Origin: Gammaproteobacteria bacterium
Lineage (GTDB): Bacteria; Pseudomonadota; Gammaproteobacteria; Burkholderiales; Gallionellaceae
Direction of reading: 5' to 3'
Length of the DNA: 64,000 nt
NCBI GenBank assembly: GCA_018813765.1
Contig: JAHJBC010000006.1
Coordinates: 62,001 to 126,000, forward strand
Every line of letters begins with the position of its first letter. The first letter of the stretch is position 1. This document shows, piece by piece, positions 16,440 through 27,917 of this stretch. The translations under genes were made by a program, and so were the position numbers. The notes beneath the pieces are model-generated. The model was given only the letters and a program-made list of their open reading frames with translations, was not told the origin of the DNA and searched no databases.

Positions 16440-17864
16440 TTACTTCTTCTTGCTTGCGTATGCCGCGGCGATCTCGCGGAACTGCTTGAGTTCGGTCTCG
16501 ATGGTGGAGAGCTGGTAGTAGTCGTTGCCCGAACGCTTGGCCAGTTCCAGTTGCTCGATGGCGCCGTGCAGGTTGCCGTGCAGGATGTAGTTGTAGGCGA
16601 GCGCGTGGTGCTCTTCCTGGTGGCGACCGAGCGCCGAGTAGGCCTGCGCCTGCAATGCGTAGAGCTTGGCGTCGTTGCCGTCGATGGCGACCTGTTCGTC
16701 GAGCAGTTCGATGGCTTCCTTGTAGCGCTGTTCCTGCAGCAACACTTCGGCATAGTCGTAGATCAGCGCATGGTGGCGCGGGAATTCCTTCAGCGCCCTG
16801 CGATAGAAAGTCGCCACATCCTTGTCCTGCCTGTCCAGCCGCCTGATCTGTCCTTCCAGCGACACGATGGTCGCACTGCGCGGTGCCTGCTTCTTCAGCG
16901 TGGCGAATTCCTGCGACGCGCGTTTCACCTGGTTGCTGCGTAGCAGCGCCAGCACCAGGCCGTAGCGCTGGGCGACGGGGTTGCCGAACTTCTTTTCACC
17001 CAGTGCGGAGTCGAAATAGGCGATGGCTTCCTGCGGCTGTCTGTGCAGGGCGATCAGCCGTGCGCGCATGAGCTGGAAATCCAGGCTGTCCGGCACCAGG
17101 CGGTAGGGGATCTGCTGCACGCGGCCGTCGACGTCGGCGATGCGCTCGTTGGTGAGCGGGTGGGTGCGCAGATAGGAGGGGGTGCTGCCCTCCAGCAGTG
17201 AAGTGGCTTTCTGCATGCGCTCGAAGAAGCTCGGCATGGCGCGGGTGTCGAAGCCGGATTTCTCGAGGATGCCGATGCCGATGCGGTCGGCCTCTTTTTC
17301 GTGCTCGCGGGTGAAGTTGAGCTGGCGCTGGATGGTGCCTGCCTGCGCGCCGATGATGGCGGCATTGGCCGCCTCGGGGTTGCTGCGCGCGGCGAGGATG
17401 GCGACGGCGACGGTGGCCAGCGCGGCCAGCGAGTCGTAGCGCTGGCCGGACATCATGCGCGCGTAATGGTGCTGGGTGACGTGGGAGATCTCGTGGCCCA
17501 GTACCGAGGCGAGCTCGGATTCGCTCTGCGACAGTTGTATCAGGCCGGTGTTGACGCCGACGAAACCGCCGGGGATGGCGAAGGCGTTGATGGCGTTGTC
17601 GTTGATGGCGAAGAATTCGAACGGTTGGCCGGGTTCGTTGCTGTTGGCGACCAGCCGCGCGCCGAGGCGGTTGAGGTAATCGTGGATCTCGGGATCGTCC
17701 ATGTAACGCGGGTTGGCGCGTATCTGCAGCATGCTTTGCTCGCCGATCTGGCGTTCCATCAGCGGCGAGACGATCTCCTGCGACACGTCGCCCAGATCGG
17801 GCAGGCCGTCCGCTTGAACGAGGCAGGAAAGGAAGAATGAGGCCAATAACAGGATTTTTCTCAT
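16440..17864 (-). CDS. BepA-like M48 metalloprotease with TPR repeats
   Basis: A 474-residue periplasmic protease-chaperone of the BepA/YfgC type, which checks outer-membrane protein and LptD assembly. It has a signal peptide (MRKILLLASFFLSCLVQA), an M48 zinc protease domain with HEISH (HExxH, near residue 125), and a C-terminal half of TPR-like helices ending in a lysine-rich tail. Conserved segments such as NAINAFAIPGGFVGVNTGLI are typical. It faces the NiCoT gene (convergent, 18 bases apart). Confidence 0.92.
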   Translation of the reverse strand: MRKILLLASFFLSCLVQADGLPDLGDVSQEIVSPLMERQIGEQSMLQIRANPRYMDDPEIHDYLNRLGARLVANSNEPGQPFEFFAINDNAINAFAIPGGFVGVNTGLIQLSQSESELASVLGHEISHVTQHHYARMMSGQRYDSLAALATVAVAILAARSNPEAANAAIIGAQAGTIQRQLNFTREHEKEADRIGIGILEKSGFDTRAMPSFFERMQKATSLLEGSTPSYLRTHPLTNERIADVDGRVQQIPYRLVPDSLDFQLMRARLIALHRQPQEAIAYFDSALGEKKFGNPVAQRYGLVLALLRSNQVKRASQEFATLKKQAPRSATIVSLEGQIRRLDRQDKDVATFYRRALKEFPRHHALIYDYAEVLLQEQRYKEAIELLDEQVAIDGNDAKLYALQAQAYSALGRHQEEHHALAYNYILHGNLHGAIEQLELAKRSGNDYYQLSTIETELKQFREIAAAYASKKK

Positions 17865-18079
17865 GGGCTTTATGATAGCACCGACGCGAAGTAGTTCCTC
17901 GGGTGTGCGGTGAAATTTCGCAAAGGTGACACCCTCTTCCGGCCTTCCGCTGCTGGACAGCGTGGCGTTCAGCCCTCAGAATGCAAGCGGCTAAATAAAA
18001 AACTCGTGCAGCGATTCGTTCGTTCTTTCTCCGCAGGCGGGAGGGATTCGGAGAGAGTGATGCGCGAGGATGGGTACGA

Positions 18080-19372
<1,293 letters not shown>

Positions 19373-19609
19373 GTGAGCGCGGACGGATTCGATGCGGAAC
19401 TGGACGTGCGGCTACTGGCCTGCCCCTTGCCCATCCTGCGCGCCAAGAAATCGCTGTCGGCGATGAGTTCAGGTCAGGTGCTGAAAGTGGTGGCGACCGA
19501 CAAGGGTTCGCCCAAGGACTTCGGGGATTTCTGCGGCAAGACGGGGAACGAGTTGTTGGCTTCGACGGAAGAGGGCGGAGAATTCATCTTTCTGATTCGT
19601 CGCCGCTAG
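19373..19609 (+). CDS. TusA-family sulfur-carrier-like protein
   Basis: A 78-residue protein with the TusA/SirA/YeeD signature: DVRLLACPLPILRAKKSL, containing the C-P-x-P motif with Cys17, and the usual beta-alpha-beta-alpha-beta pattern (VLKVVATDKGSPKDFGDFC...EFIFLIRR). TusA proteins carry persulfide sulfur for tRNA thiolation, molybdopterin or sulfur oxidation. The GTG start follows the kinase TAA with no gap, so translation is probably coupled. Why a sulfur carrier is paired with a kinase is not known. Confidence 0.88.
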   Translation: MSADGFDAELDVRLLACPLPILRAKKSLSAMSSGQVLKVVATDKGSPKDFGDFCGKTGNELLASTEEGGEFIFLIRRR

Positions 19610-19671
19610 GAATTCAAAGGGAGCCCAGGCTGTTCGGCCTGAGAAGAAGCTGTGCGCCGCATTGTGTTGTT

Positions 19672-19790
19672 GCTCCCTTCTCCCGCAAGCGGGAGAAGGG
19701 CTGGGGATGAGGGGTTGGGGGCATATCGAAGATTGGTTTTGACTCAACAACCCTCACCCCAACCCCTCTCCCGCTTGCGGGAGAGGGGCT
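19672..19790. repeat. Inverted pair of CTCCCGC palindromic repeats
   Basis: The palindromes TTCTCCCGCAAGCGGGAGAA and CTCTCCCGCTTGCGGGAGAG have pairing outer arms (GGGATGAGGGGTTGGGG and CCCTCACCCCAACCCC). It has the same architecture as 6437-6553 and separates the TusA-like gene from the end of valS, where it could act as a two-way terminator. Confidence 0.85.
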
Positions 19791-19826
19791 TTAGTCTCTT
19801 TCAATTGCGGGGTTAGTTCGAACGAC

Positions 19827-22616
19827 TTACCCCAGCTTCTTGCGTTGCGCCTGCAACTGCACCACCGTGGTCCCGAACTCTTCCAGTCGCTTCTTCTCCT
19901 GCTCCACCACCGCCGCCGGGGCGCGTGCGACGAAACTCTCGTTGCCGAGCTTGGCATTGGCTTTGGTGATCTCGTTGGAAAGGCGCGCGATCTCCTTGTC
20001 CAGGCGCTCGCGTTCCGCTGCGACGTCGATCTCCACCTTCAGCATCAGTTTGAAGTTGCCGACGATGGAGACGGGCGCATCACCTTCCGGCAGTTCGGCG
20101 ACGACATGCACTTCGCTGAGCTTGCCGAGGCTGCTGATGTAAGGGGCGAGCGCGTTCAATGTGGCGGCATCACCGGCGGCGATCAGTGGCACGCGCGCGG
20201 CGGGCGACAGGTTCATCTCGCTGCGCAGGCTGCGGGTGGCGGTGACGAGTTCCTGCAGCAAGGCGATCTGGGCGATGGATGCTTCGTCGATCTTGCTCGC
20301 GTCGGCTTTGGGATACGCTTGCAGCATGATGCTGTCGCCCCTGGCATTCGCCATCGGTCCGACCGTCTGCCACAACTCTTCGGTGATGAACGGGATGATG
20401 GGGTGGGCGAGGCGCAGGATGGTTTCCAGCACACGCACCAAAGTTCTGCGAGTCCCGCGCTGCTGCGCTTCGCTGCCGTTCATCTGCACCTTGGCCAGTT
20501 CCACATACCAGTCGCAGTAGGTGTTCCACACCAGTTCGTACACGGCGCGTGCGGCCATGTCGAAACGGTAGTCGGCGAAATGTGTCGCCATCTCGGCTTC
20601 GGCCTTCTGCAGTTCGCCGATCATCCACTTGTCGGCAGCCGAGAACTCCAGCGGCAACGATTCGTCCTGACCAACGTCTTTACCTTCGCAGTTCATCAGC
20701 ACGAAGCGCGTGGCGTTCCACAGCTTGTTGCAGAAGTTGCGATAACCCTCGCAGCGCTGCATGTCGAACTTGATGTCGCGACCGGGCGAGGCGAGCGAAG
20801 CGAAAGTGAAGCGCAGCGCGTCGGTACCGAAAGCGGGGATGCCTTCCGGGAATTCCTTGCGGGTGCGCTTCTCGATCTTCTCGGCATCCTTCGGATTCAT
20901 CAATCCGGTGGTGCGCTTCTTCACCAGATCTTCGATGCCGATGCCGTCGATCAGGTCGATGGGGTCGAGCACGTTGCCCTTGGACTTGGACATCTTCTGG
21001 CCTTCCGCATCGCGGATCAGGCCGTGCACATAGACATCCTTGAACGGGATCTTGCCGGTGATGTGTTTGGTCATCATCACCATGCGCGCCACCCAGAAGA
21101 AGATGATGTCGAAGCCGGTGACCAGCACCGAAGATGGCAGGTATTGCTTCACGAACGCGTTCTGCGCGTCGAACGGCTTGCCCTCTTCCCAGTCCAGCGT
21201 GGAGAACGGCCACAGCGCAGAAGAGAACCAGGTGTCGAGCACGTCGTTGTCGCGGTCGAGTTGTCCGGCATAACCTGCCTTGTCTGCGAGCTTGCGTGCC
21301 TCGGCTTCGTCGCGCGCGACGAACACTTCGCCGTTGGTGCCGTACCACGCGGGGATCTGGTGTCCCCACCACAGTTGGCGCGAGATACACCAGTCCTGGA
21401 TGTTGTTCAGCCACTGGTTGTAGGTGTTGACCCAGTTCTCGGGATGGAACTTGATCTCGCCGGAAGCCACGCATTCCAGCGCCTGCTCGGTGATGGATTT
21501 GCCCTCGGGGCCCGCCTTGCTCATTGCGACGAACCACTGGTCGGTCAGCATCGGCTCGATCACCACGCCGGTGCGGTCGCCACGCGGCACCTTGAGTTTG
21601 TGCTTGTCGGCCTTGATGAACAGTCCGGCGGCTTCGAGGTCGGCGCAGATCTGCTTGCGCGCGGCGAAGCGGTCCATGCCCTGATATTGCTTGGGCGCGT
21701 GCTCGTTGATCTTCGCGTCCAAGGTCAGGATGGAGATCATGTCCAGCTTGTGGCGCTGTCCCACTGCATAGTCGTTGAAGTCATGCGCGGGCGTGACCTT
21801 CACCACGCCGGTGCCGAATTCCTTGTCCACGTAATCGTCGGCGATGACCGGGATGGTGCGGTCGCACAGCGGCAAAGTAACCTGCTTGCCGATGAGGTGC
21901 TTGTAGCGTTCATCCTCGGGATGCACCATCACGGCCACGTCACCCAGCATGGTCTCGGGGCGGGTGGTGGCAACGACCAGATGGCCGGAGCCGTCCGCCA
22001 GCGGATACTGGATGTGGTACATGAAGCCGTCTTCTTCTTCCTGCACCACTTCGAGGTCGGAGACAGCGGTGTGCAGTTTCGGGTCCCAGTTCACCAGGCG
22101 CTTGCCGCGATAGATCAGGCCTTCGTTGAACAGGCGCACGAACGTCTCGGTGACGGTCTTGTTCAGCTTCGGGTCCATGGTGAAGCGCTCGCGCGACCAG
22201 TCGGGCGAGGTGCCGAGGCGGCGCATCTGCTTGGTGATGGTGTTGCCGGAGTATTCCTTCCACTCCCAGACTTTTTCGATGAACTTCTCGCGGCCCAAGT
22301 CATGGCGCGAGATCTGCTGCGCATCAAGCTGGCGCTCCACCACGATCTGCGTGGCGATGCCCGCGTGGTCGGTGCCCGGCTGCCACAGCGTGTTGTCGCC
22401 GCGCATGCGGTGGTAGCGCGTGAGCGCATCCATCAATGTCTGGTTGAAGCCGTGGCCCATGTGCAGCGTGCCGGTGACGTTGGGCGGCGGCAGCAGGATG
22501 CAGAAATTCTCCTGTTTGCTTGCGTCGGTGCCAGCCTTGAAGTAGCCGGAGGATTCCCACTCGGGATACCAGCGGGCTTCGATGTCTTTGGGGTCAAAAC
22601 TTTTTGCGAGTTCCAT
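19827..22616 (-). CDS. valS: Valyl-tRNA synthetase
   Basis: A class I aminoacyl-tRNA synthetase charging tRNA-Val, 929 residues. Visible are the HIGH-type motif ([15 protein letters not shown]), the KMSKS motif ([12 protein letters not shown]), the editing-domain region ([28 protein letters not shown]) and the C-terminal coiled coil (about residues 855-925). The ATG at 22616 starts [16 protein letters not shown], the family N-terminus; an upstream TTG would add ten codons but lacks support. Confidence 0.98.
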   Translation of the reverse strand: MELAKSFDPKDIEARWYPEWESSGYFKAGTDASKQENFCILLPPPNVTGTLHMGHGFNQTLMDALTRYHRMRGDNTLWQPGTDHAGIATQIVVERQLDAQQISRHDLGREKFIEKVWEWKEYSGNTITKQMRRLGTSPDWSRERFTMDPKLNKTVTETFVRLFNEGLIYRGKRLVNWDPKLHTAVSDLEVVQEEEDGFMYHIQYPLADGSGHLVVATTRPETMLGDVAVMVHPEDERYKHLIGKQVTLPLCDRTIPVIADDYVDKEFGTGVVKVTPAHDFNDYAVGQRHKLDMISILTLDAKINEHAPKQYQGMDRFAARKQICADLEAAGLFIKADKHKLKVPRGDRTGVVIEPMLTDQWFVAMSKAGPEGKSITEQALECVASGEIKFHPENWVNTYNQWLNNIQDWCISRQLWWGHQIPAWYGTNGEVFVARDEAEARKLADKAGYAGQLDRDNDVLDTWFSSALWPFSTLDWEEGKPFDAQNAFVKQYLPSSVLVTGFDIIFFWVARMVMMTKHITGKIPFKDVYVHGLIRDAEGQKMSKSKGNVLDPIDLIDGIGIEDLVKKRTTGLMNPKDAEKIEKRTRKEFPEGIPAFGTDALRFTFASLASPGRDIKFDMQRCEGYRNFCNKLWNATRFVLMNCEGKDVGQDESLPLEFSAADKWMIGELQKAEAEMATHFADYRFDMAARAVYELVWNTYCDWYVELAKVQMNGSEAQQRGTRRTLVRVLETILRLAHPIIPFITEELWQTVGPMANARGDSIMLQAYPKADASKIDEASIAQIALLQELVTATRSLRSEMNLSPAARVPLIAAGDAATLNALAPYISSLGKLSEVHVVAELPEGDAPVSIVGNFKLMLKVEIDVAAERERLDKEIARLSNEITKANAKLGNESFVARAPAAVVEQEKKRLEEFGTTVVQLQAQRKKLG

Positions 22617-22696
22617 TGCGGTCTTTTCGGGAGATGCGAGTGTCAAAGAGGGCGGGATTATACAGGCTAGGCAGGCCCGACAGGGCCGCGCCGGGT

Positions 22697-22966
22697 TCAG
22701 CGAGGTTTGTTTACAGACTGGCGGATGAGTTCGGGCAGGTCGCTACGCATCCGGCGCATGGCGGTTTGCCAGTCCGGCGTGGAATTGATCGCCTCCAGCA
22801 GTTTCGCTTCCAGCAAAGGGAACAGCACGTCGGCCAGTTTCCGGCATTGTCCGGCGTCGAGTAGTTGCTCCACGAACGTCTCGGTGAGCGTTGGCAACTC
22901 CAGCGGCTCGCCGCCGACGGTCTCGGTCAGGATGGGTAGGTCGTCAGGGCGGATGCGCTTGGCCAT
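22697..22966 (-). CDS. Conserved hypothetical protein downstream of holC
   Basis: An 89-residue protein (start [17 protein letters not shown]) with acidic and leucine-rich helices, no membrane segment and no recognised domain. It begins 2 bases after the holC stop codon and precedes valS, an arrangement I associate with betaproteobacterial holC-valS regions. Probably a real conserved small gene; function not known. Confidence 0.7.
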   Translation of the reverse strand: MAKRIRPDDLPILTETVGGEPLELPTLTETFVEQLLDAGQCRKLADVLFPLLEAKLLEAINSTPDWQTAMRRMRSDLPELIRQSVNKPR

Positions 22967-22967
22967 G

Positions 22968-23390
22968 TCAGTCTTTCTTTTTCAGGTCGAAATGGCGCAA
23001 CTCGTAGCCGCGATCCTTGTAGAACTTGTAGCGGTCGCGCCCCTGTTTAGCGTCCTCGTCGTCCTGCCCGACGATCTCGATGACGCGTTCGAAGCGGCTG
23101 AAAAAAGGCAGGCACTCATTGTGCAGGCTGATCAGCAACTCGGAATGCGGAAAGATCTCGTCGCGGCCGATGACCACCGGCATGTTGGCGGCATCGGCCT
23201 CATGACTGTGGCAGTGCGGCATGAAGGCGGTGGCAGGGAAGTGCCACAGCAACTGATCCAGCTTATGGGCGACGGATTCGTCCGGCGCGTGCAGCAGCAC
23301 GCGCAGGCCGTTCTGCATCGCCTTGTGGCTGAGCTGACAAGCGGTGCGCAGCTTGTCTTCGGAGCCGGTATAAAAATCGACTTTTGTCAT
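22968..23390 (-). CDS. holC: DNA polymerase III chi subunit
   Basis: The chi subunit links the clamp loader to single-strand-binding protein. The 140-residue length and N-terminus MTKVDFYTGSEDKLRTACQL fit HolC, as do the middle segment RVLLHAPDESVAHKLDQLLW and the HNECLPFFSRFERVIEIV segment. The ATG at 23390 is chosen because the upstream frame runs into the GTAGC-rich repeat. The usual chain pepA-holC-valS on one strand is seen here. Confidence 0.93.
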   Translation of the reverse strand: MTKVDFYTGSEDKLRTACQLSHKAMQNGLRVLLHAPDESVAHKLDQLLWHFPATAFMPHCHSHEADAANMPVVIGRDEIFPHSELLISLHNECLPFFSRFERVIEIVGQDDEDAKQGRDRYKFYKDRGYELRHFDLKKKD

Positions 23391-23471
23391 GGCTTGTGGC
23401 CTGTAGCTCGTGGCTGGTAGCAGTAGCAAAGCGGGTTTGCTACGCGCTACAAGCTACCGGCTACCAGCTTT
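23391..23471. repeat. TGTAGCTTGTAGC-type inverted repeat, copy 1
   Basis: Words such as CTGTAGCTCG and GGCTGGTAGC on the left pair with GCTACAAGCTACC and GGCTACCAGC on the right. The repeat overlaps the last six codons of pepA and fills the pepA-holC gap. Related elements lie at 30829-30902 and 31945-32037. Confidence 0.8.
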
Positions 23472-24941
23472 ATTGATCAAATACTGCGTCAACAGCGGCA
23501 CCGGACGTCCGGTCGCGCCCTTGTCCTTGCCCGACTTGTTGGCCGTGCCCGCGATGTCCAGGTGCGCCCAGCGGTACTCTTTGGTGAAGCGTGCCAGGAA
23601 GCAGGCTGCGGTGATGGTGCCGCCCGCGCGACCGCCGATGTTGGCCATGTCGGCGAAGTTGCTGTCGAGCAGCGACTGGTAGTCTTCCCACAGCGGCAGT
23701 TGCCACACGCGGTCATGCGATTGTTCGCCCGCAACGAGCAGTTCCTTGGCGAGTTTGTCCTCGTTGGCGAACATGCCGCTGGCGATGTTGCCCAGCGCGA
23801 TCACGCAGGCGCCGGTGAGGGTGGCGATGTCGATCACGGTGTCGGGCTTGAACTTTGCGGTGTAGGTGAGCGCGTCGCACAGGATCAATCGGCCTTCGGC
23901 ATCAGTGTTGAGGATCTCGATGGTCTGGCCGGACATGCTGGTGACGATGTCACCGGGTCTGGTGGCGGTGCCGCTGGGCATGTTCTCGCAGGTCGGGATC
24001 ACGCCGACCACGTTGATCGGCAGTTCCATCTCGGCGATGGCTTGCAGGGTGCCGAGCACGCTGGCGGCGCCGCTCATGTCGTACTTCATCTCATCCATGT
24101 CGGCGCCGGGTTTCAGCGAGATGCCGCCGGTGTCGAAGGTGATGCCCTTGCCGACCAGGGCGATGGGTTTCTGCGTCTTCGCCGCGCCGGTGTATTCCAG
24201 CGTGATGAGTTTGGGCGGCTGCACGCTGCCGCGCGTGACGGAGAGGAAGGAGCCCATGCCGAGCTTCTCCATGTCCTTCTTTTCCAGCACTGTGGTCTTG
24301 ATGCGCTTGTGCGCCTTGGCCAGCGCCAGCGCCTTGGCGGCGAGGTAGGTCGGGGTGCAGATGTTGGCGGGCAGGTTGGCGAGATCCTTGGTCAGTTCCA
24401 TGCCGCGAGCAACGGCGGCGGCCTGGTCGACGGCCTGCTTCAGCGCGTCAGTGGGGCGCTCCAGTGTGACGAAGGCGATCTGCTTGAGCGTCGCTGCCTT
24501 GGCGGGTTTGCTCTTCAGGCTGTCGGCGCGGTAGGCGCCGTCGGCGGCCGCGATCACGGCCTGCTTCAGCACCCAGCTCGTGCCCTTGCCGACGCCGTCG
24601 TCGGTGATGAACAGTGCGGCGTCCTTGGCAGAAGTGGCATGCAACGCCTTGAAGGTGGCGCGCAGGATGTCCACGCTGCTGCGGTTGTCCAGTTCGGCGG
24701 GCTTGCCCAGTCCGACCAGCAGCACGCGCTCGGCCAGTACGCCGGGTATCTTGTGCAACAGCAATGTTGAGGCGGATTTGCCGCTCATGTCGCCGCGGGC
24801 GATGACATCGCTGAGCGCGTGTTTGGCAGTCTTGTCGAGCACCTGCGCCGCTTTCGACAGTTTGCCGCCGTCGAACACGCCGACCACCACGCAACCGCTC
24901 TTCAGTTTTTCCGGACTGCCCTGTTTTATGCTAAATTCCAC
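23454..24941 (-). CDS. pepA: Leucyl aminopeptidase (M17)
   Basis: A cytosolic zinc/manganese aminopeptidase of 495 residues that trims N-terminal residues from peptides; in some bacteria it also binds DNA. The M17 signature NTDAEGRLIL and the metal-ligand region (GKGITFDTGGISLKPGADMDEMKYDMSGAA, cited in part) are present. The GTG at 24941 is preferred because GAGGAG lies at a suitable distance upstream and VEFSIKQ matches the family start. The last residues (NKAGSR) come from the repeat at 23391-23471. It is divergent from lptF. Confidence 0.97.
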   Translation of the reverse strand: MEFSIKQGSPEKLKSGCVVVGVFDGGKLSKAAQVLDKTAKHALSDVIARGDMSGKSASTLLLHKIPGVLAERVLLVGLGKPAELDNRSSVDILRATFKALHATSAKDAALFITDDGVGKGTSWVLKQAVIAAADGAYRADSLKSKPAKAATLKQIAFVTLERPTDALKQAVDQAAAVARGMELTKDLANLPANICTPTYLAAKALALAKAHKRIKTTVLEKKDMEKLGMGSFLSVTRGSVQPPKLITLEYTGAAKTQKPIALVGKGITFDTGGISLKPGADMDEMKYDMSGAASVLGTLQAIAEMELPINVVGVIPTCENMPSGTATRPGDIVTSMSGQTIEILNTDAEGRLILCDALTYTAKFKPDTVIDIATLTGACVIALGNIASGMFANEDKLAKELLVAGEQSHDRVWQLPLWEDYQSLLDSNFADMANIGGRAGGTITAACFLARFTKEYRWAHLDIAGTANKSGKDKGATGRPVPLLTQYLINKAGSR

Positions 24942-24976
24942 GCGCCTCTCCTCATATATTCTCTGAATCGATCCAG

Positions 24977-26110
24977 ATGCCGGATTATCCGCAATCCATG
25001 CCACTAAAGTCAAAGAAGCCGCGCAAGTACGGGGTCTTTCACTGGTCGTTGCTGCGCGAGTTTGCCAGCACGGGATTGCTGGTGTCGTCCATTTTGTTGG
25101 GTATCGTGGTGCTGACCCAGTTGATCCGCCTGCTGGGCGAGTCGGTGAGCGGGCTGCTGGCGGTGGATGGTGTACTGGCGATGCTTGGCTTCAGCGCGCT
25201 CAACTATCTGCCGGTGCTGCTCTCGATCAGCCTGTTCCTGTCGGTGTTGCTCACGCTGACGCGCAGCTACCGCGACAGTGAGATGGTGGTGTGGTTCACC
25301 TCCGGTATCGGGCTGACGCGCTGGATACGCCCGGTGATGTGGTATGCCCTGCCCATGGTGGGACTGATCGCGCTGTTCAGCCTGGTGTTGACGCCGTGGG
25401 CGTTGACGATGGCGGACGAGTACAAGCGCCGCCTGGAGAGTCGCGACGATGTGTCGAGCGCGACGCCGGGCACGTTCCGCGAGTCGAAGCAGGCGGATCG
25501 CGTGTTCTTCCTGGAAGAGATGGATGCGTCGCACAAGCGCGTCGCCAACATATTCGTGCGCTCGAAGCAGAACGGCAGGGAAGGAACGATGGTGGCACGG
25601 GAGGGTTATCAGGAGACTGCGCCCAACGGCGACCGCTTCCTGGTGCTGCTGAACGGCATGCGCTACGAGGGACTGCCGGGACAGGCGGACTACAGGATCG
25701 TCGAGTTCGAACGCTATGCCATGCGCATCGAACCGGCCGAACTGCGGCAAGCAGTTCCCAGTCAGAGAAGCTATCCCACCGCAGAGTTGATCAGAAATCC
25801 GACGACCTGGAACGTGGCGGAACTGGAATGGCGCATCGGGCTGCCGCTCAGTGCGCTGATCCTGACCTTGCTGGCGATTCCGCTGAGTTTCGTCAATCCG
25901 CGCGCCGGGCGCTCGCTCAACCTGATCGTCGCCATGGTGTTATTCATGTTCTATAACAACATGATCAGCGTCACCAATTCTTGGGTCGGGCAGGGCAAGA
26001 TGAATGCCGCCACCGGGTTGCTGGGCATCCATGCCTTCATGTTCGTGGTGATGCTGTTGATGTTCTTCCATCGTTCTGGCGTCAACCCGTGGAGGCGCTG
26101 GCGCAGATGA
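24977..26110 (+). CDS. lptF: LPS export permease LptF
   Basis: An inner-membrane permease that with LptG and the LptB ATPase lifts lipopolysaccharide into the Lpt bridge. At 377 residues it has the YjgP/YjgQ layout: membrane segments in the first 120 residues, a large periplasmic beta-jellyroll domain, then three membrane segments in the last 100. The sequence shows FASTGLLVSSILLGIVVLTQLIRLLGE and a final LLGIHAFMFVVMLLMFF. The stop overlaps the lptG start by 4 bp. Confidence 0.95.
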   Translation: MPDYPQSMPLKSKKPRKYGVFHWSLLREFASTGLLVSSILLGIVVLTQLIRLLGESVSGLLAVDGVLAMLGFSALNYLPVLLSISLFLSVLLTLTRSYRDSEMVVWFTSGIGLTRWIRPVMWYALPMVGLIALFSLVLTPWALTMADEYKRRLESRDDVSSATPGTFRESKQADRVFFLEEMDASHKRVANIFVRSKQNGREGTMVAREGYQETAPNGDRFLVLLNGMRYEGLPGQADYRIVEFERYAMRIEPAELRQAVPSQRSYPTAELIRNPTTWNVAELEWRIGLPLSALILTLLAIPLSFVNPRAGRSLNLIVAMVLFMFYNNMISVTNSWVGQGKMNAATGLLGIHAFMFVVMLLMFFHRSGVNPWRRWRR

Positions 26111-27183
26111 AGCTGCTCAACCGATACCTGGCGCGCGAGATCTATGCCAGCATCCTGCTGGTGTTTGCGGCCCTGCTCATGCTGTTCGCGCTGCTTGATC
26201 TGTTGCGCGAACTGAACGAGATGGGGCGCGGCAATTACAGCATCGGTTATGTGCTGCTGTTCGTGGCGCTGACCATGCCTGGTCATATCTACGAGTTGTT
26301 TCCGGTGGCGGTGCTGATCGGCACCATCTTCGCGCTGGTGCAGATGGCGGGCAATTCCGAACTGACCGTGTATCGCTGTTCCGGCGTGTCGGTCAAGCAG
26401 ATGGTGCTGGCTCTGTTCAAGATCGGGGTGCCGCTGGTGCTGCTGTGCCTGGCATTCGGCGAAGTCATCGCGCCGCCGAGCGAGCGGCTGGCGCAGCAGA
26501 TACGCCTCAAGGCGCAGAACCTCAAGGTGTCCATGAAGGAATTCCGCTCCGGCGTATGGGTGAAGGACGAGCGCAATTTCGTCAATGTGAAGGCGGTGCT
26601 GCCGGATACTTCACTGGTGGATGTGAGTATCTACGAGTTTGACCAGCAGCATCATTTGAGCAGCATCACCACGGCCGAACATGCGTTCTATCTGGACGAG
26701 GGCCGCTGGCAGATGGAGGGGGTCAAGCGAACCGCGTTCACCGAGCGGACGGCCAGCGTCAGCAGCCAGCCGGGGATGGAGTGGCGGTCTACGCTGAACC
26801 CCGACATCCTGAGCGTGCTGCTGATCGTGCCCGAGCAGATGTCGGCATGGAACCTTTACCAATATACCGGGCACCTGCGCGACAACCACCAGAAGACGGT
26901 GCGCTACGAGATCGCCATGTGGAACAAGCTGGTCTACCCGTTCGCAGTGCTGGTGATGATGCTGCTGGCCTTGCCGTTCTCGGCCTACCAGCGCCGCCAG
27001 GGCGGCATCAGCGGGAAGATATTCCTCGGCATCGTGCTCGGTCTGTCCTTCCATTTCGTTGGCAGGCTGTTTTCCAACCTTGGCGCGCTGAACGACTGGC
27101 CAGCGCTGCCCAGCGCCATGGCGATGAGCTGGTTGTTCCTGCTGCTGGCAATGGGTATGCTCTGGCGAACCGAGCGTCGCTGA
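26107..27183 (+). CDS. lptG: LPS export permease LptG
   Basis: The partner of LptF in the LptB2FG transporter. The 358-residue protein has the same layout of N-terminal helices (YLAREIYASILLVFAALLML, ELFPVAVLIGTIFALVQMAGNSEL), a periplasmic domain and C-terminal helices (PFAVLVMMLLALPFSAYQRRQGG, IFLGIVLGLSFHFVGRLFSNLG). The ATG at 26107 overlaps the end of lptF, showing translational coupling. Confidence 0.95.
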   Translation: MKLLNRYLAREIYASILLVFAALLMLFALLDLLRELNEMGRGNYSIGYVLLFVALTMPGHIYELFPVAVLIGTIFALVQMAGNSELTVYRCSGVSVKQMVLALFKIGVPLVLLCLAFGEVIAPPSERLAQQIRLKAQNLKVSMKEFRSGVWVKDERNFVNVKAVLPDTSLVDVSIYEFDQQHHLSSITTAEHAFYLDEGRWQMEGVKRTAFTERTASVSSQPGMEWRSTLNPDILSVLLIVPEQMSAWNLYQYTGHLRDNHQKTVRYEIAMWNKLVYPFAVLVMMLLALPFSAYQRRQGGISGKIFLGIVLGLSFHFVGRLFSNLGALNDWPALPSAMAMSWLFLLLAMGMLWRTERR

Positions 27184-27184
27184 T

Positions 27185-27577
27185 TCAGCGCGCTGGTGTT
27201 GTCGGCGGAACTGCGCTGGCCGCCTGAGCGGCTTGCTGTTCACGCACCATCTTTCTGACTTCCTCCCGCTTCTCCTGCGGCACTTGGCTGAACGCCCTGA
27301 ATTTCTCGCGTGCCCGTTCGCGCTGCTGCTGCGTCAATTTGCTCCATTGCTCGATATTTTCGCGCAGGCGAAGCTGCTTCTCGTGGCTCAGTCGGGGGTA
27401 ACTTTCCGCGATCCCGAGCAGTTTGTGCTGCTCATCTTCAGGCAAGCTATTCCACGAGCGTGCGAATGGTGCAAGCACGTCCTGCTGTTGACGGGTCAGT
27501 TCCTGCCATGATTCCGCCGGAGCAAGGGTTGGGAAGGACAGGGCCAGAACCAGCAGCAGGCGAACGGTGGCGGGCAT
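27185..27577 (-). CDS. DUF3106-like secreted protein
   Basis: A protein of about 130 residues with a signal peptide (MPATVRLLLVLALSFPTLAPA) and a mature part rich in Trp, Gln, Glu and Arg repeats (WQELTRQQQDVLAPFARSWNSL; WSKLTQQQRERAREKF; SQVPQEKREEVRKM), the DUF3106 pattern. Function unknown; similar proteins are periplasmic and occur next to sigma-factor/DUF3619 pairs. The start at 27577 is preferred; an ATG at 27592 would overlap the upstream gene. Third of three co-directional genes led by the sigma factor. Confidence 0.75.
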   Translation of the reverse strand: MPATVRLLLVLALSFPTLAPAESWQELTRQQQDVLAPFARSWNSLPEDEQHKLLGIAESYPRLSHEKQLRLRENIEQWSKLTQQQRERAREKFRAFSQVPQEKREEVRKMVREQQAAQAASAVPPTTPAR

Positions 27578-27581
27578 GAAC

Positions 27582-27917
27582 TTAATCCACATAGACGGCG
27601 ACCGGCATTTCGTCGGTCAGGATGGCAAGGTCGATGTTGCCATTGCCCTGCCCGGGGGGATGCCACTGTGTCAGGTTGATCAGCAACAGGGCAGCGACGA
27701 CAGTCGCGAAGATCCAGTACAAGGCGTGTTGGGAAAATTGCCGGTTCCCGGCGGACAGGATGTGGCCTTCGTTCAGCCATGCGGAAGGTTCCGGGCGCTG
27801 GCGCTGCAAGGCCTGGTGGCGGGCGGACTGGAGCGACTTCAGGGTGTGGCTATCCAGCCGGTCGGCGGAGCGATCCAGCAGATTGCCGATCTCGTGGCGA
27901 TTCAGTTCGACGTTCAT
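27582..27917 (-). CDS. DUF3619-like membrane protein, possible anti-sigma factor
   Basis: A 111-residue protein: a cytoplasmic N-terminal half with a helical, Arg/Gln-rich region (NRHEIGNLLDRSADRLDSHTLKSLQSARHQAL), one membrane segment (ALYWIFATVVAALLLINL, near residue 75), and a short periplasmic tail. It matches DUF3619 by pattern. Its start overlaps the stop of the sigma-factor gene (ATGA), and a single-pass protein with a cytoplasmic N-terminus encoded there would suit an anti-sigma role; that is inference. Confidence 0.72.
   Translation of the reverse strand: MNVELNRHEIGNLLDRSADRLDSHTLKSLQSARHQALQRQRPEPSAWLNEGHILSAGNRQFSQHALYWIFATVVAALLLINLTQWHPPGQGNGNIDLAILTDEMPVAVYVD

Noticed and set aside
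19845-22670. Open frame of about 940 codons on the plus strand
   Set aside because: It is the exact antisense of valS, which has HIGH and KMSKS motifs; the antisense frame shows no domain.
23562-24770. Open frame of about 400 codons on the plus strand
   Set aside because: Antisense of pepA; Gly/His/Val-rich shadow with no recognisable domain.
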